A stretch of DNA of 64,000 bases, taken from contig WFMF01000564.1 of assembly GCA_011033025.1 (NCBI GenBank), positions 1 to 64,000 on the forward strand, given 5' to 3'. Both the position numbers and the translations under genes were made by a program. The stretch is from Beroe forskalii. Taxonomy: Eukaryota > Ctenophora > Nuda > Beroida > Beroidae. Shown here piece by piece: positions 11,227 to 22,420 of the stretch (its first letter is position 1; each line of letters begins with the position of its first letter). The notes beneath the pieces are model-generated. The model was not told the origin of the DNA and did not search any database. It saw only the letters and a program-made list of their open reading frames with translations.

Positions 11227-14094
11227 CTGCAAATAGGGTAAGTCCATATCTCATATTACTTTTTATCTGTTGTGTGAGAAATAGTTTAGAAATTTACAAT
11301 ATTATTAGTCTTCATTATTAAATCTGACATATTCAATAATAGCGCTTGCTTTCATAGAAAATAACAAAAATGATTCAAGTCAACTGCTTCACACATTCAA
11401 CTGGCAGTTTCAAAATACAGCTATTAATTGATATGCTAAAATCACGAAGAAATCTTTCTTCAAGACATCATTCTGCAATTAATTGATATGATTATAATCT
11501 AAAACATGGCAGTAAAATCACAAGGGTTATGAATCATCTTCAGGAACTGACACGATTATAAAAATGAATAAAAGCCTTCACTATCTAGCTTCTTCATGTT
11601 GGAATAAAATTAGATCAGATAAGATAAGATAAAAATTTTGATTTTGATAGTAGTAGGATAGTATAATGGATAACATCAATGATCAACATGAATAACATTA
11701 ACATAGATCCTGTCAAAGACTATGGCATGGAGAAAGTTGTTGCCAAGTTTTGCAGAAAGAAGATGGTATTTGTTTCACAGCCAATTAGATCTTAGTCTGT
11801 TTGCCAGGCGTTGCCTGGCCCCCTCGCGCGCGCCCCGACTCGCAGAGTCGGGACGGGGCAGAGAACTGAGAAAGTCTGGCAATAGTCTGTTGGAACACCC
11901 TAATGAAATAAAACTTTATTTTAAATGGAATGGAATAGAATGGCTAATTGTTATTTCAGCATTTTAGTATCTAGCTGCAAATGCACAGGCACATTGTTTT
12001 AATTTAATTTGCAGTTCAGTTAAAATTCCACCAATTTGTGGTCTCCAGGTCTCCTATTTAAGATATTAACTATTAAGATCGCGTTGTGAAAGCGCGCAAA
12101 TTGCTAAGCAAGTTTACCTTACTTAATGTTTGATAATCTATTCATCTTAACATAACAGATGCTTACGCGCGTCGCGCGCGCGTGGCTTTCAAGTACTGAA
12201 AAAGTGAAAAAGATTGCCCTAACCAAGACTCTGCCACCCTGGTAACGCGCACGGAGTGCGCGGCGCGATGCTCCTGGTTAAAGGAAGACCAGCCGCGCCG
12301 CGCGCTTTGTGTGCGGAACCACACACTTAACCAGGGTTTTGTTTAAATGGTAAAGCCGAGCACAAAAAATAAGTTCACTGGTGAGTGAGTGCAATGCAGC
12401 GTTTGAAAAGCGTAATTTACCTAACCAGGTGCTAACGTCGGCGCGCGTCGCGCGAAAATTAGTTAATTAGGGCTCCCGGCTCTGGTTACAGTAATAGAAA
12501 GCGCACAAATACGAAGTCAAAGGTGTATTTCTAGCTGAGCTGAAGCTCACGTATTTATGAATTTGATACGTTACATTTTGTACATGCATTGTAGACAAGG
12601 ATAAAACTTAAACGGTGTACTTTGAATATAATATTGATTTTTTAAAATCACATTCATATCCATTATACATTTTGAAGTACTAGTAACAAAAATTTGATTA
12701 TGTATTCAAATCAAAAAGAAATATTCCATCAAGACATCAATCTGGAAGACTTTTCTCTAACTCCGTACTTGAACACCAACACCTATTAACACCTATGTCA
12801 GACCAAGTAGTGTTGAATAGTTAGCAGGTGTTTTTATAATTGTTTATTGACAGTAGTTTTTAATTTATTTTAAATTCAGTTTCGTTATTATCTTGGATTC
12901 TAACTAAATCCATCAGTTATTTATTTCAGTCTTATTTATTTATCATACCTACTTTATCTTATTTTAAGCAGGCTCTATTAATTTTACTCATATTTTTCAT
13001 CTTCAATTATACTTTTATAATTCTGACTTTAGTTTGGGGGTACCTTGTGAAGGTATGTAATAATAGTGAAGTATTTTGATTGCCGATTTTTATTACATTT
13101 TTGGACACCTTGGATATAAGGTGTGGAATCGAAGGATGAAGTTTTGTTAGCTAATTTTATAGAATGAATCGTGTTACTTGATAGTAAAATTGTTATATTA
13201 TATTATATTATGATCCCTTTAGGTAATGCAATTTTGGAGAGTTGTAGGATCAATAAGTGAGTCACACCAAGAAGAGTGATGTGCAGGTATCTTCATTCAG
13301 ATACCTTCCTTAGCTTTCGGGGTGCTTAAATTGTGAGAGCTTTTTATGAGGTAGGCACCATCAAGTGCAGTGACCACCTGCCTGAATGAAACTGAAACTT
13401 GATCTTTGGTCTTTCAGTAAAACAAGAAAATTCAGTAAAACAAACTTTCTTCTTCCTCAGATAGCTTTGCAGTCTCATTGAAGCCATTGGTGTTTGTTGG
13501 GTTCCAGAGCTGTGTGGTCCAGGACTGGTGTTCTGCTCTCAGCCCAGGATATACCTGTCAGCTGAGTGGACCTGTCCTCCCGGGAGTTCACACCCTTAGC
13601 CTATATGGTTTACCGGGAAGTCTCTCTGGCTGCCACCAGCTTGGTTGACTAAGTCTAAGTAAAATGGTTTAAAGCTGTTTTACTTAGACTAAATCCTTTT
13701 TACTTGGACTACTGTGTGGGTTTTTTCAATTACTAGTTCAATCAATTGATGGACAACCATGCAACCTCCTAACAACTTGTAATTGAGTTGTTTGAATATG
13801 TATGATTTGAATAAATTGGATTTGATTATTTATATTATCTAGTTGCCAAGTTTTTGTACCATAATTGATATGAAAAATTGTTTGGAACTGTAATGATAAA
13901 TCCATCAAGGTTCATGTAACTCCTTATGGTGAAAGTTGGCAGATATTATCTCAGAAAGGGAAATAAAACTTTTATATCCTAAATATTATTACCACTGGTG
14001 AAGAACAGATAAGACCTTCAAAGAGACAAGTTTACAACCTTAGCAGTTCAGAGAAAAGATTCTTCAACTTTAGATTGGTATCTAAACTATAATT
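11227..14094. other. Divergent intergenic region between POLR1A and the PHD/zinc-finger gene
   Basis: About 2.9 kb that should hold both promoters. It contains clusters of CpG-rich short inverted repeats near 11800-11880, 12150-12185 and 12240-12345 (GCGCGC tracts inside CCTGGTTA / TAACCAGG flanks), probably MITE-like remnants. A dispersed repeat lies at 13209-13425 and a second at about 13570-13690. No further exon is supported. Confidence 0.5.
13209..13425 (-). repeat. Dispersed repeat, inverted copy at 48745-48988
   Basis: Shared landmarks in opposite orientation: GATCCCTTTAGGTAATGCA, AGTGAGTCACACCAAGA, GGGTGCTTAAATT, AGAGCTTTTTATGAGGTAGG and AGTGCAGTG. Each copy is in intergenic DNA. Class is uncertain, and no terminal inverted repeats are evident. 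Confidence 0.7.
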
Positions 14095-16618
14095 ATGGCC
14101 TCAATCATGGATATGCTGGCTGAAGTTCCCTTCGAGGTTAGAACATGATTAAGGGGACAAATGCTATTTCAAGATATTCATGTTAGCAATATACGAATTG
14201 CCCTGCTTTTCACAAGTCAGTCATAATATATCAACAATTGATAATGTGATTTAATGTGATTTAAGACATATACACTGTACAGTTGGTGAATTAAATTGAT
14301 TTTATTGCCACAGGAGACAGATGATAGTCCAGTTGAGAATAATGAAGCACAGAATGAAAAAGATATGCCCAAAACAGACCTTTTTGATTTGTCTAATGAT
14401 GATGACGAAATAATGGAATGTGCTAATTTAAATTCATTTTATACAGAACCTCTCATTATTGAAAGCAAGTTATTTAAACTTTTAAAAGGATGTTTACAGC
14501 ATGAGTTAGATTACATGCATGCAAACTTCATTGATTAATCTGCATTACATGTATATGAATCAAGGATATACTAAACATAATTCCTGCTTCTAACCTTATT
14601 GTTAAGGATTGAAGCCATAACCTCATTATTGAAAATCCAGTAAGTCAAACTATTGCACCCCCTAAGCCAAAGACAGTTAAAGAAAGTCCCAAAGCTCCTC
14701 CAAAAGAAGATAAAACTGAACTGCAGATGGAGGAACCAGCCATGGATGATGTTACTGCCAATGATCCAAGTTTATCTGAACCTGAAGAAAAACCCTATGA
14801 CCCAGACAACCCTGATCCTAATGTGAGGGCAACAAATGTATTGTTTACTCACACATTATCTCATGTGCTTTTTGCACATTAATAAATATTAATTTTCAAT
14901 CTAGGAGGGGTTCTCCCCTCAAGTAAATCATCAAATGGAAAATTTCAAACCTACAATTCTCAGGGTCCCAAATACTGCCACTGTCGATGGGGGGAGTCTG
15001 GTGTAATGGTGGAGTGTGAACAATGCGGTGAATGGTATGTAAAGTCCAGCTTCTCATGATTGTTGTATATATCATGACCTGATTGAAAACTTGACTAGGT
15101 AAGGAGATCCACATGAGTTTTCATTCCTAATTTTCATCAAACATTAAAAACTCCAGGTATCATGACGAATGTATTGGTTTGACTGAAGAGGAAACTTACA
15201 ACATTGAGACGTACTACTGTGCTCCCTGCTGTAGTGATAACAGCGATCTCATCACCAAATACAAGGAAGATCCGGTCAAGCTGCGTCAGAAAATCATAAA
15301 TGAGGTTAGTCTGGTCCCTTGGAGGAGCCAAGGGTCTGAGGCAGCTTTCTGTTTTTGTTGCTAATAGCAGAGGGGCTGTTCTCCATTCCTGACAATGATT
15401 AGAGGGGTTGTTCCCCTCTACTTGGGAATGAATAGAGGGGATTTCCACCTAACTGACAATGACTGGAGGGCCAGGGGTTGTTCCACCCCTAATTGACAAT
15501 TATTAACTCCCTACGTGCAGGTTCGAGTTGACGAAAAGTTGAAGAAACCGAAACGTATAAAGTCCAACATAAAACCAGAAGACAGAGCCATTCAGAAAAA
15601 GAGTGTTAGTAAGACCCCCGTGGCAAGGGCACCGAAGCCTAAGAGAGTGTCACATAGTGATGGCAGGGTGGTCAAGCGTAACAAAGTGTTGAATAAAAAG
15701 AGGAAAGTTTCATCAGACTACAGCAGCAGTGATGAAGATTTTCGTGAGGTAGGTCACTCTTTCATAACAAAGGAAAAAACCAATCGATCCTAATTACCTC
15801 AGATCTTTGTATAATTGTATTGAAATCTAGCTTTCAGCTAGCACTTGTATTATACAACAAATTGAAGTCTAGCTTTCAGGTAGGGTTTGTGAGGAATTGA
15901 ATCCTAGCTGTCAGGTAGCGTTTGTGATATGTGGGGAATTGAATTGTTGCTTTCAGGTAGCGTTTGTGATATGTGAGGAATGTGGGGACTCCTTTCCCGG
16001 GAAAAAGGCACTGAAGAAGCATGCCAAAAAACACGAGGAAGTTACTGAGGAAAAGTACCATTGCGAAGAGTGTGGCAAGGTAACTTCACCGCCGGATTTG
16101 TTACCATTCAAGAACACTTTTGGTATCGATAGGGTGCTTCATTTTTTGGGGTGGGGGTTAAACTAATTCTTCATTATCAAACATTCATTAGGAACTAACG
16201 CTATGATCGTCATTTCATTGATAACTAATCACAACCACCGCAGACGTTTACCACGTCGAAAGGGCTGCGGGACCACGAGGTAGTCCATTCTGGAGTGAAG
16301 CCGTTCAGTTGCATGTTCTGTGGCGAATCATTCTATCTCATGACACAGGTGGGTGGAATTGTGACACAGGGTGGGTTCTGGGTGGTTGTGTTTTTTGGGT
16401 ATTTTGGTGGGTTATCAGGTGGATGGTTTTGTGGTTGGAACTTTGTTCAATGTATTGATTTACATCACTCCTCTCTCTCCCAGTTGACGAACCACACCAA
16501 CTCGAAGCACCTCAACGTCCGGCACCAATGCGACCTCTGCACGAGGTCCTACAGCACGAAGCCAGCCCTCATCACCCACCGGAAGAAGGTCCATGGCGAA
16601 CTGGCGGACTCTGACTGA
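14095..16618 (+). CDS. PHD finger plus four C2H2 zinc fingers, probable chromatin regulator
   Basis: Eight phase-compatible exons: 14095-14136 (MASIMDMLAEVPFE), 14314 to 14823 (acidic disordered region, with a probable intron or insertion within 14465-14640), 14964-15034, 15157-15304, 15521-15748, 15957-16079, 16244-16348 and 16484-16618. Exons 3-4 form a C4HC3 PHD finger (YCHCRWGESG, VECEQCGEWYHDEC, YYCAPC) most like the CFP1/Spp1 type that reads methylated H3K4. A Lys-rich linker follows, then four C2H2 fingers (CEECGDSF, CEECGKTF, CMFCGESF, CDLCTRSY). The product is about 400 residues, presumably nuclear. I do not know a vertebrate one-to-one orthologue with exactly this order. The start ATG is close to a clean GT donor. 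It is divergent from POLR1A. Confidence 0.85.
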
Positions 16619-16784
16619 GTCAGAGCTCGATAAAATACCAAATTCAGCGGTGTTTGAACTGATATATTACAGTAATATTTCATCTGATCAACTCAGCAAT
16701 TATGTTTAACTAAGAAATCCCAAATTTAAGTCAAAGACATTGGCCCAGGAAACCTGCTGAGGGAATTATTCAAGACTTTGCATT

Positions 16785-17060
16785 TTATGACAATAGAAAT
16801 AATATAAAGTCTATAATTGTTATGGCATATCTTTTGCAGTGTTTAATGGTTCGAATTTTCACATATTTACACTTTAACATTGCTTGACATTGTTCGATGA
16901 GAGATTTCTTCTGAGGTGGTCCAGGGAAGTACTTTTTACGTAGAATATCCTCAAAAGTACCCAAGGGTGGTGTGGCGTCTTGGACAAAATCCGGGTTGGT
17001 TTGCCTCAAAACAGCCCGTTTCAGAGCAAATTTGGTCGTGTTCGTGAAATGGTTACGGGA
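16785..17060 (-). CDS. Uncharacterised small ORF or exon, right-arm copy
   Basis: The minus-strand frame reads FALKRAVLRQTNPDFVQDAT, TFEDILRKKYFPG and KKSLIEQCQAMLKCKYVK. No ATG is visible in frame nearby, so this would be an internal or terminal exon. It lies head to head with the 123-residue gene at 17228. The left-arm copy is disrupted by a deletion of about 23 bases. No family recognised. Similarity between arms shows shared ancestry, not function. Confidence 0.35.
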   Translation of the reverse strand, partial: SRNHFTNTTKFALKRAVLRQTNPDFVQDATPPLGTFEDILRKKYFPGPPQKKSLIEQCQAMLKCKYVKIRTIKHCKRYAITIIDFILFLLS

Positions 17061-17227
17061 AGGTCTTATTTTTATTATTAAAGCTAAAATTATTGCAATC
17101 TGATGACTGATTTATGCTAGCTTATAGGCAGGAAAAAAAGTTTTACCCCTTTCCAGAAAAAATGAATTTAGATTGCTCTACCCTTTGATATATGACTAGA
17201 ATGAGTCAATGATAACGTTTTAGCAGG

Positions 17228-18131
17228 ATGGAGACTGATACCAAAGATTTAGAAATAATGGCTCTTATTGAAGAATGCGGTGAGTGTCAGGTGCTGAAAA
17301 CTTAACCTTTAAACTGTCTGATGTATAACCATCAAGAAACATGAAACTTTGTTTACCTTAGGAGGTTTATTTATAAAGGTTGTAATTTGGGGATTTTTCA
17401 GAAAAATCCCCATTTTTTCACCCACCATGAAATTTCTAAATGACGTCATTATCTATGTTAACAAGGGTAATGACTTGAAAAATCCCCATATTTTCAACCT
17501 ACCAAAATTTGAAACACCGAAATTTTATCCCAAATAAATACACCTCCTAAGGTATTTGATAATGATTTATGTCCCAAATCATCAAGTAGGTATTATAATT
17601 GACTGATGGAATGTTTACGTATTTCAGACGCAGAGGAACGAAAGTTGAAGGAACAAATAGCAGAAGCAGCCGAAATAAACGCAGTTTTAGACGAACGAAT
17701 AAAGCTTCGGACAAATCCAAGTCAGGTCAGAATCTTGATGCTTTCGTTTTGTAGTTGATATGGTGGCTTACAGCCTGACCCTCCTAAGAAGCCTGACACC
17801 ACGGCCAAACTTAGCGACTGTACAAGTCGTGGCACAAGTTCATCTTTGAATTTAATTGATTAGCCATCCTATTTTATTTTATTTCCTGTAACCACTAACT
17901 ACCCCATAGAAGCTGGTGCCCTCCATTAAACAGGAAGACAAATCGTTGCTCTCTCTTTACCCACCGAATGTAAGCAATCTAAACATCTTGGAACCAAGCT
18001 TCCCCAATGACTGGTTGCCACAGGACAGATATGCAATCCCTACTGAGGAGGAACTTGAGGAGGAAGTTGAAAAGGCCTTCCTTGAATGGAGGGATTCTCA
18101 AGAAGACCAGTGTGAGACGATGGGGTTATAA
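17228..18131 (+). CDS. Small acidic uncharacterised protein, right-arm copy
   Basis: Exons 17228-17279, 17628-17725 and 17910-18131 splice in phase to a protein of about 123 residues. It differs from the left-arm copy mainly near the end (DRYAIPTEEELEEEVEKAF here, DRYEVPDEQELEKEVEKAF there), with conservative substitutions only. That pattern suggests selection on the protein. The N-terminal half looks helical and charged, the C-terminal half Pro/Asn-rich then acidic. Function unknown. The first intron has taken up a MITE (17356-17552) that the left arm lacks. Confidence 0.7.
17356..17552. mobile_element. TA-flanked MITE with empty site in the other arm
   Basis: Terminal inverted repeats CCTTAGGAGGTTTATTTA / TAAATACACCTCCTAAGG flanked by TA on both sides. 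The left arm (about 5920-5935) shows the uninterrupted sequence. TA duplication and this size are typical of Tc1/mariner-derived MITEs. A diverged relative with the same internal GTAATTTGGGGATT motif lies at about 46095-46262. Confidence 0.85.
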
Positions 18132-19017
18132 AGGGATGGGTAAGAAAAGGATAAATGCCTGAGGGAAAGTGTTTATATAAGTGAATGATATACTTGAGGG
18201 AATGTTCCTGATAGAAGTGTTCTGAGATGGTATTGAAGCATTGAAGCATAGAAGAGAAAGAAGGAAAGAGCGCCGGGTTTCCCGTTTGAAAAGAACTGTA
18301 CTATTTATCAGGGAAGCACAGCTGGTGTTGTGAAGTGAAGTCAGGAATTAAGAGTAAACAGCAGAAATCATGGCCAAATATAGTCAGATTATCTAGGGAA
18401 ATGAGTATTGAGTCGCCTAGGTCTTGTTAACAAAAAACAAACAAGGAAGACCAGACCTACTTTTCTTATTATTGGATTCTCGAGTTCATTTTGTTGTAGA
18501 CGTGAATATCTGCTGAGGCTTTTTATAATTATTCATGAACAATTTGACTGATGTCTGATGGTTTGCATTATTTATGATATTAATAGATTATCTGAATTTC
18601 TATTGTTTCCAGTTTCAAGTAATCAATAGGATTGTTTTGTTATATTATAACTAATAACTTTAAATAAAGTAAAAATGAAAAAATACTGAAAAATTATAAT
18701 TTCACAGTATTTCGATATTTTATCACAATAATAAAATACAACTACAACGTAGACTCAGTGAATATTTTAGATACTTCTAATTGCGATATTTATTTATTGA
18801 TGTGTTTTATTACTAATGTATTTCAGTAGAATTTTTGAAGCCATTAGTGACCTTCGGGATTTTATTTTTGAAATGTGTCAATAGTTTGCACCGATCATTT
18901 CAGAAAAGATCTACACGTCGTTGAAATTGAATATAAAGGAAGTTTTGAAAACAATTGAAGGGGAATATTTGTGAATGATTGTGAGAACCTACATAACTTT
19001 TAATTTTTGAGCTCAGG
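18132..19017. other. AT-rich intergenic DNA, right arm
   Basis: This lies between the small gene and Deltex. It is homologous to 4363-5337. No supported gene. Confidence 0.5.
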
Positions 19018-20979
19018 ATGACTGGTTATGTGGTTTGGGAGTGGCTCAATGATAACAACACATACCTTCCCTATTCCAGTGAAGTTTCTACTGAGCTTGA
19101 AATGGCGTTGGTGGCTAACAGAAAACAGGTACATGCAAAAAAAAACTTTATATGTTCTTTAATAAATGAATACTGAAAATTCAAGACTTTATGTCGAATT
19201 TTGATTTTGCTTGGCATGAGGTGCCTGTGTCGCCTCCCCATCGGCTTCATTGAATTTTATTGTAGCACTGTAAATGGTAATTGAATAGTCCAGTATTTCC
19301 TTGCTGACATACATGGCAAATTACCATCGGTAATTGTGTGGCAATTCTTTTCAAATAACCTGTGTTTTCAGGTACATCTTGGACAGGTTGATGCCTATCT
19401 GGAACCCTTTTCTGTGAACCTCCCTCTCATGCATCAGGTGTCCTCGTACAACGGCCGCACCAGGACTGTAAAGCGTACCAGCATTCACAACAACCACCCG
19501 CTAGCTAGAGGGTGGGTTAATGGTTCATACCCCCCATCCCCCCCCCCCATTTTGAGTTGTACAAGAGGTAGCTAGAGGGTGGGTTTAGGGGTTATACCTC
19601 TCATTCTGGGTTGTTCTGAGGTGGGTTAAGGGTTAAAACTGTCCCCATTCCTGGTTGGATGTGATTGCCCTGATTAACATAACTGAAAATGGAGTGGCTC
19701 TAATATAAGTATTATAATTACCTGAATGTAAACACCAGGTTGAAATGGGAGTGGAATTTCCACCACGAGCACTGGTTCCCGTACGGTGCCCAGGTGGCAG
19801 AAGCACTGCAAGGTGCCATGGACAGTGGCACTGCGGCATTCGCCTGCCCCACCCTCCTACCAGGTTACAGCTTCGACCTGAGGTCCATGGTCCAGCAAAA
19901 CACCAGCACACGCTACAAACGGAAAATGAGGTGTACCTGCTTGTTCCGAACTGTAGAATCATCACTTCTCGCGCGCGCCACTGTCCCAGCGGGTTGTATT
20001 CCACAGAAGGGGAGCTATATGGGAGTGTGTCTACTGTCTTGTCTAGTTGTTAGTTACAGCTACAGTCTAAGTGTAGTAACAAGCATAGCTTCCGAACTGC
20101 CCTCTTTTTGAGAGGGCGCCCTCTCATGCCCTCTTTTTGCTGAATTGACCAAAAATACACCTTTGCTTCCTGAAATTTCCTGAAATTCGCCCATGATTTT
20201 GAAAATACACCTAATAAGCCCTATCTCGGATTGATTTTGTAAAGACACTTTTACTGCATTCACCTAAAATACACCTTTAGTTCCGGAAATACACCCATGA
20301 TTTTGAAAATACACCTAATAAGCCCTATCTCGGATTGATTTTGTAAATACACCTTTACTGAATTCACCTAAAATACACCTTTGTTTCCTGAAATTCGCCC
20401 ATGATTTTGAAAATACACCTAATAATCTCGGATTGATTTTTTAAAGACACATTTACTGAATTGACCAAAAATACACCTTTGCTTCCTGAAATTCGCCCAT
20501 GATTTTGAAAATACACCTAATAAGCCCTATCTCGGATTGATTTTGCAAATACACTTTTACTGAATTGACCAAAAATACACCTTTGTTTCCTGAAATTCGC
20601 CCATGATTTTGAAAATACACCTAATAAGCCCTATCTCGGATTGATTTTTGTAAAGACACTTTTACTGAATTCACCTAAAATACACCTTTAGTTCCGGAAA
20701 TACACCCATGATTTTGAAAATACACCTAATAAGCCCTATCTCGGATTGATTTTGTAAATACACCTTTACTGAATTCACCTAAAATACACCTTTGTTTCCT
20801 GAAATTCGCCCATGATTTTGAAAATACACCTAATAAGCCCTATCTCGGATTGATTTTGTAAAGACACTTTTACTGAATTCACCTAAAATACACCTTTAGT
20901 TCCTGAAATACAGCCATCATTCTGAAAATACACCTAATAAGCACTATCTCGGATTGCATTTTTGAGGCGGTCTCCAAAG

Positions 20980-21012
<33 letters not shown>

Positions 21013-22284
21013 TCGCCACATTTCGGTTACATGTTGCCCTCCTTTTTCGTTGATTTGCCCTCCTTTTTGGGCGAAAAACTGCCCTCCGAACGGATTTTCA
21101 AGGGTCGGAAGCTATGGTAACAAGTTCCTTTTCAGATGCGGTGTACCCCGTGTGTGCCTTACAACCATCCAATCAGTTCTCTGGTACCTGTCACCCAACC
21201 CTCCGTCACACCACAGCAGTCAGCTACAAGCCTTCCTACTCAACCTGCTGTTAGACCTCGCACTCAGAACCAGTCCCGTCCCTCTGCCCCTGGACCCACT
21301 GGCCCCCAAGCTGCCCCTGGGCCCACTGGTTCCCAAGCCGCCCCACCCCATAGATTTAGTGGTTCTCAAGCTGCCCCACCCCCTAGATTTAGTGGGTCTC
21401 AAGCCGCCCCACCCCCTAGATTTAGTGGGTCTCAAGCCGCCCCACCCCCTAGATTTAGTGGGTCTCAAGCCGCCCCACCCCCTAGATTTAGTGGGTCTCA
21501 AGCCGCCCAACCCCCTAGAATTAGTGGGTCTCAAGCCATTCCAGCCCCTAGTGGGTCCCAAGCAGCTCCAGCCCCTAGTGGGTCCCAAGCAGCCCCAGCC
21601 TCTTCACAACAGGGCAATACTCTGAGCAAGGCACTAAAGTCCCTGCTGGAAGCCTCCTCTACGCCTTACCAAGTATCTCCTAAATCAGGAGACACGTGTC
21701 CAGTATGTCAGAACAGCATGTTAGACCCTTCAGACTACGAACCCTCTCTGACAGGGGTAGACCACGAGGCAATCACACTGGCCTGCAACCACCATATCCA
21801 CACGAGGTGTCTTCTGGCCATGGTGTTTGCTGCTGTTGACAACTCCTCTTTCTCCTGTCCTCATTGCCAGCGCAGCTTCGGGATAAGGACGGGTAACCAA
21901 CCTTCCAATGGACAGATGTCGGTCAAATTGGACAGAAGCATTTCGTTGGCAGGTTTTGAGAGCGTGGGTACGATAATCGTGACGTACTCCTTCAACTCCG
22001 GAGTTCAGGATGGGGTCTCCTACACCGCCCAAGGCTTCCCACGGATTTCCTACTTTCCTGATAACCCACAGGGTAACAAGGTGGTGGATTTAGTCAAGGA
22101 GGCCTTCAAACGCAGACTTATCTTCACAATAGGGACGTCTTCCACCACAGGACAAAGCAACTGTGTAGTGTGGAATGACATCCACCACAAGACCAGTAGA
22201 GCAAGGGGAGACGCACATGGGTACCCTGATATCACGTACCTGGATAGGGTGACTGAAGAGCTCAGGAGTAAAGGTGTTCAATAG
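19018..22284 (+). CDS. DTX: Deltex-type E3 ubiquitin ligase, right-arm copy
   Basis: Exons 19018-19128 (WWE1), 19372-19511, 19739 to about 19925 (WWE2) and 21136-22284 (Pro-rich repeats, RING, Deltex C-terminal domain). The last exon differs from the left copy by a handful of substitutions (RISYF for RIAYF, DITYLD for DPTYLD) and fewer GSQAAPPPRF-type repeats. RING Cys/His and the DTC motifs are all intact. Oddity: the donor after WWE2, GTGAGT in the left arm, reads ATGAGG here, so normal splicing to exon 4 would need the cryptic GTGTAC five bases downstream, which shifts frame. A 1 kb hAT-like element sits in that intron. This copy may therefore be impaired. Confidence 0.85.
20084..21116. 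mobile_element. Non-autonomous hAT-like element with internal 100-bp satellite
   Basis: Terminal inverted repeats CATAGCTTCCGA / TCGGAAGCTATG, bounded by the same 8-bp sequence GTAACAAG at 20076-20083 and 21117-21124. An 8-bp target duplication is the hAT hallmark. Subterminal CTGCCCTC / GCCCTCC motifs also mirror. The interior is about eight copies of a 95-105 bp unit (AAAATACACCTAATAAGCCC, CTATCTCGGATTGATTTTG) ending in an A-run (20980-21011). There is no transposase. It is absent from the left-arm Deltex intron. Confidence 0.85.
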
Positions 22285-22420
22285 TGGAAACTCAATCTGA
22301 TCTGTATAGATAAACACTGATTACTTGCGAACCAAGTCTGATTTGTATTAGATAATAGATACCTTCATCTTTCACAGCCCGACTTATGAACTCTGAATTA
22401 TAATTTCTAACCGTTTGATT

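Noticed and set aside
11722-11967. 81-codon plus-strand ORF at a CpG-rich palindrome
   Set aside because: It spans MITE-like palindromic sequence in the divergent intergenic region and shows no homology or splice support.
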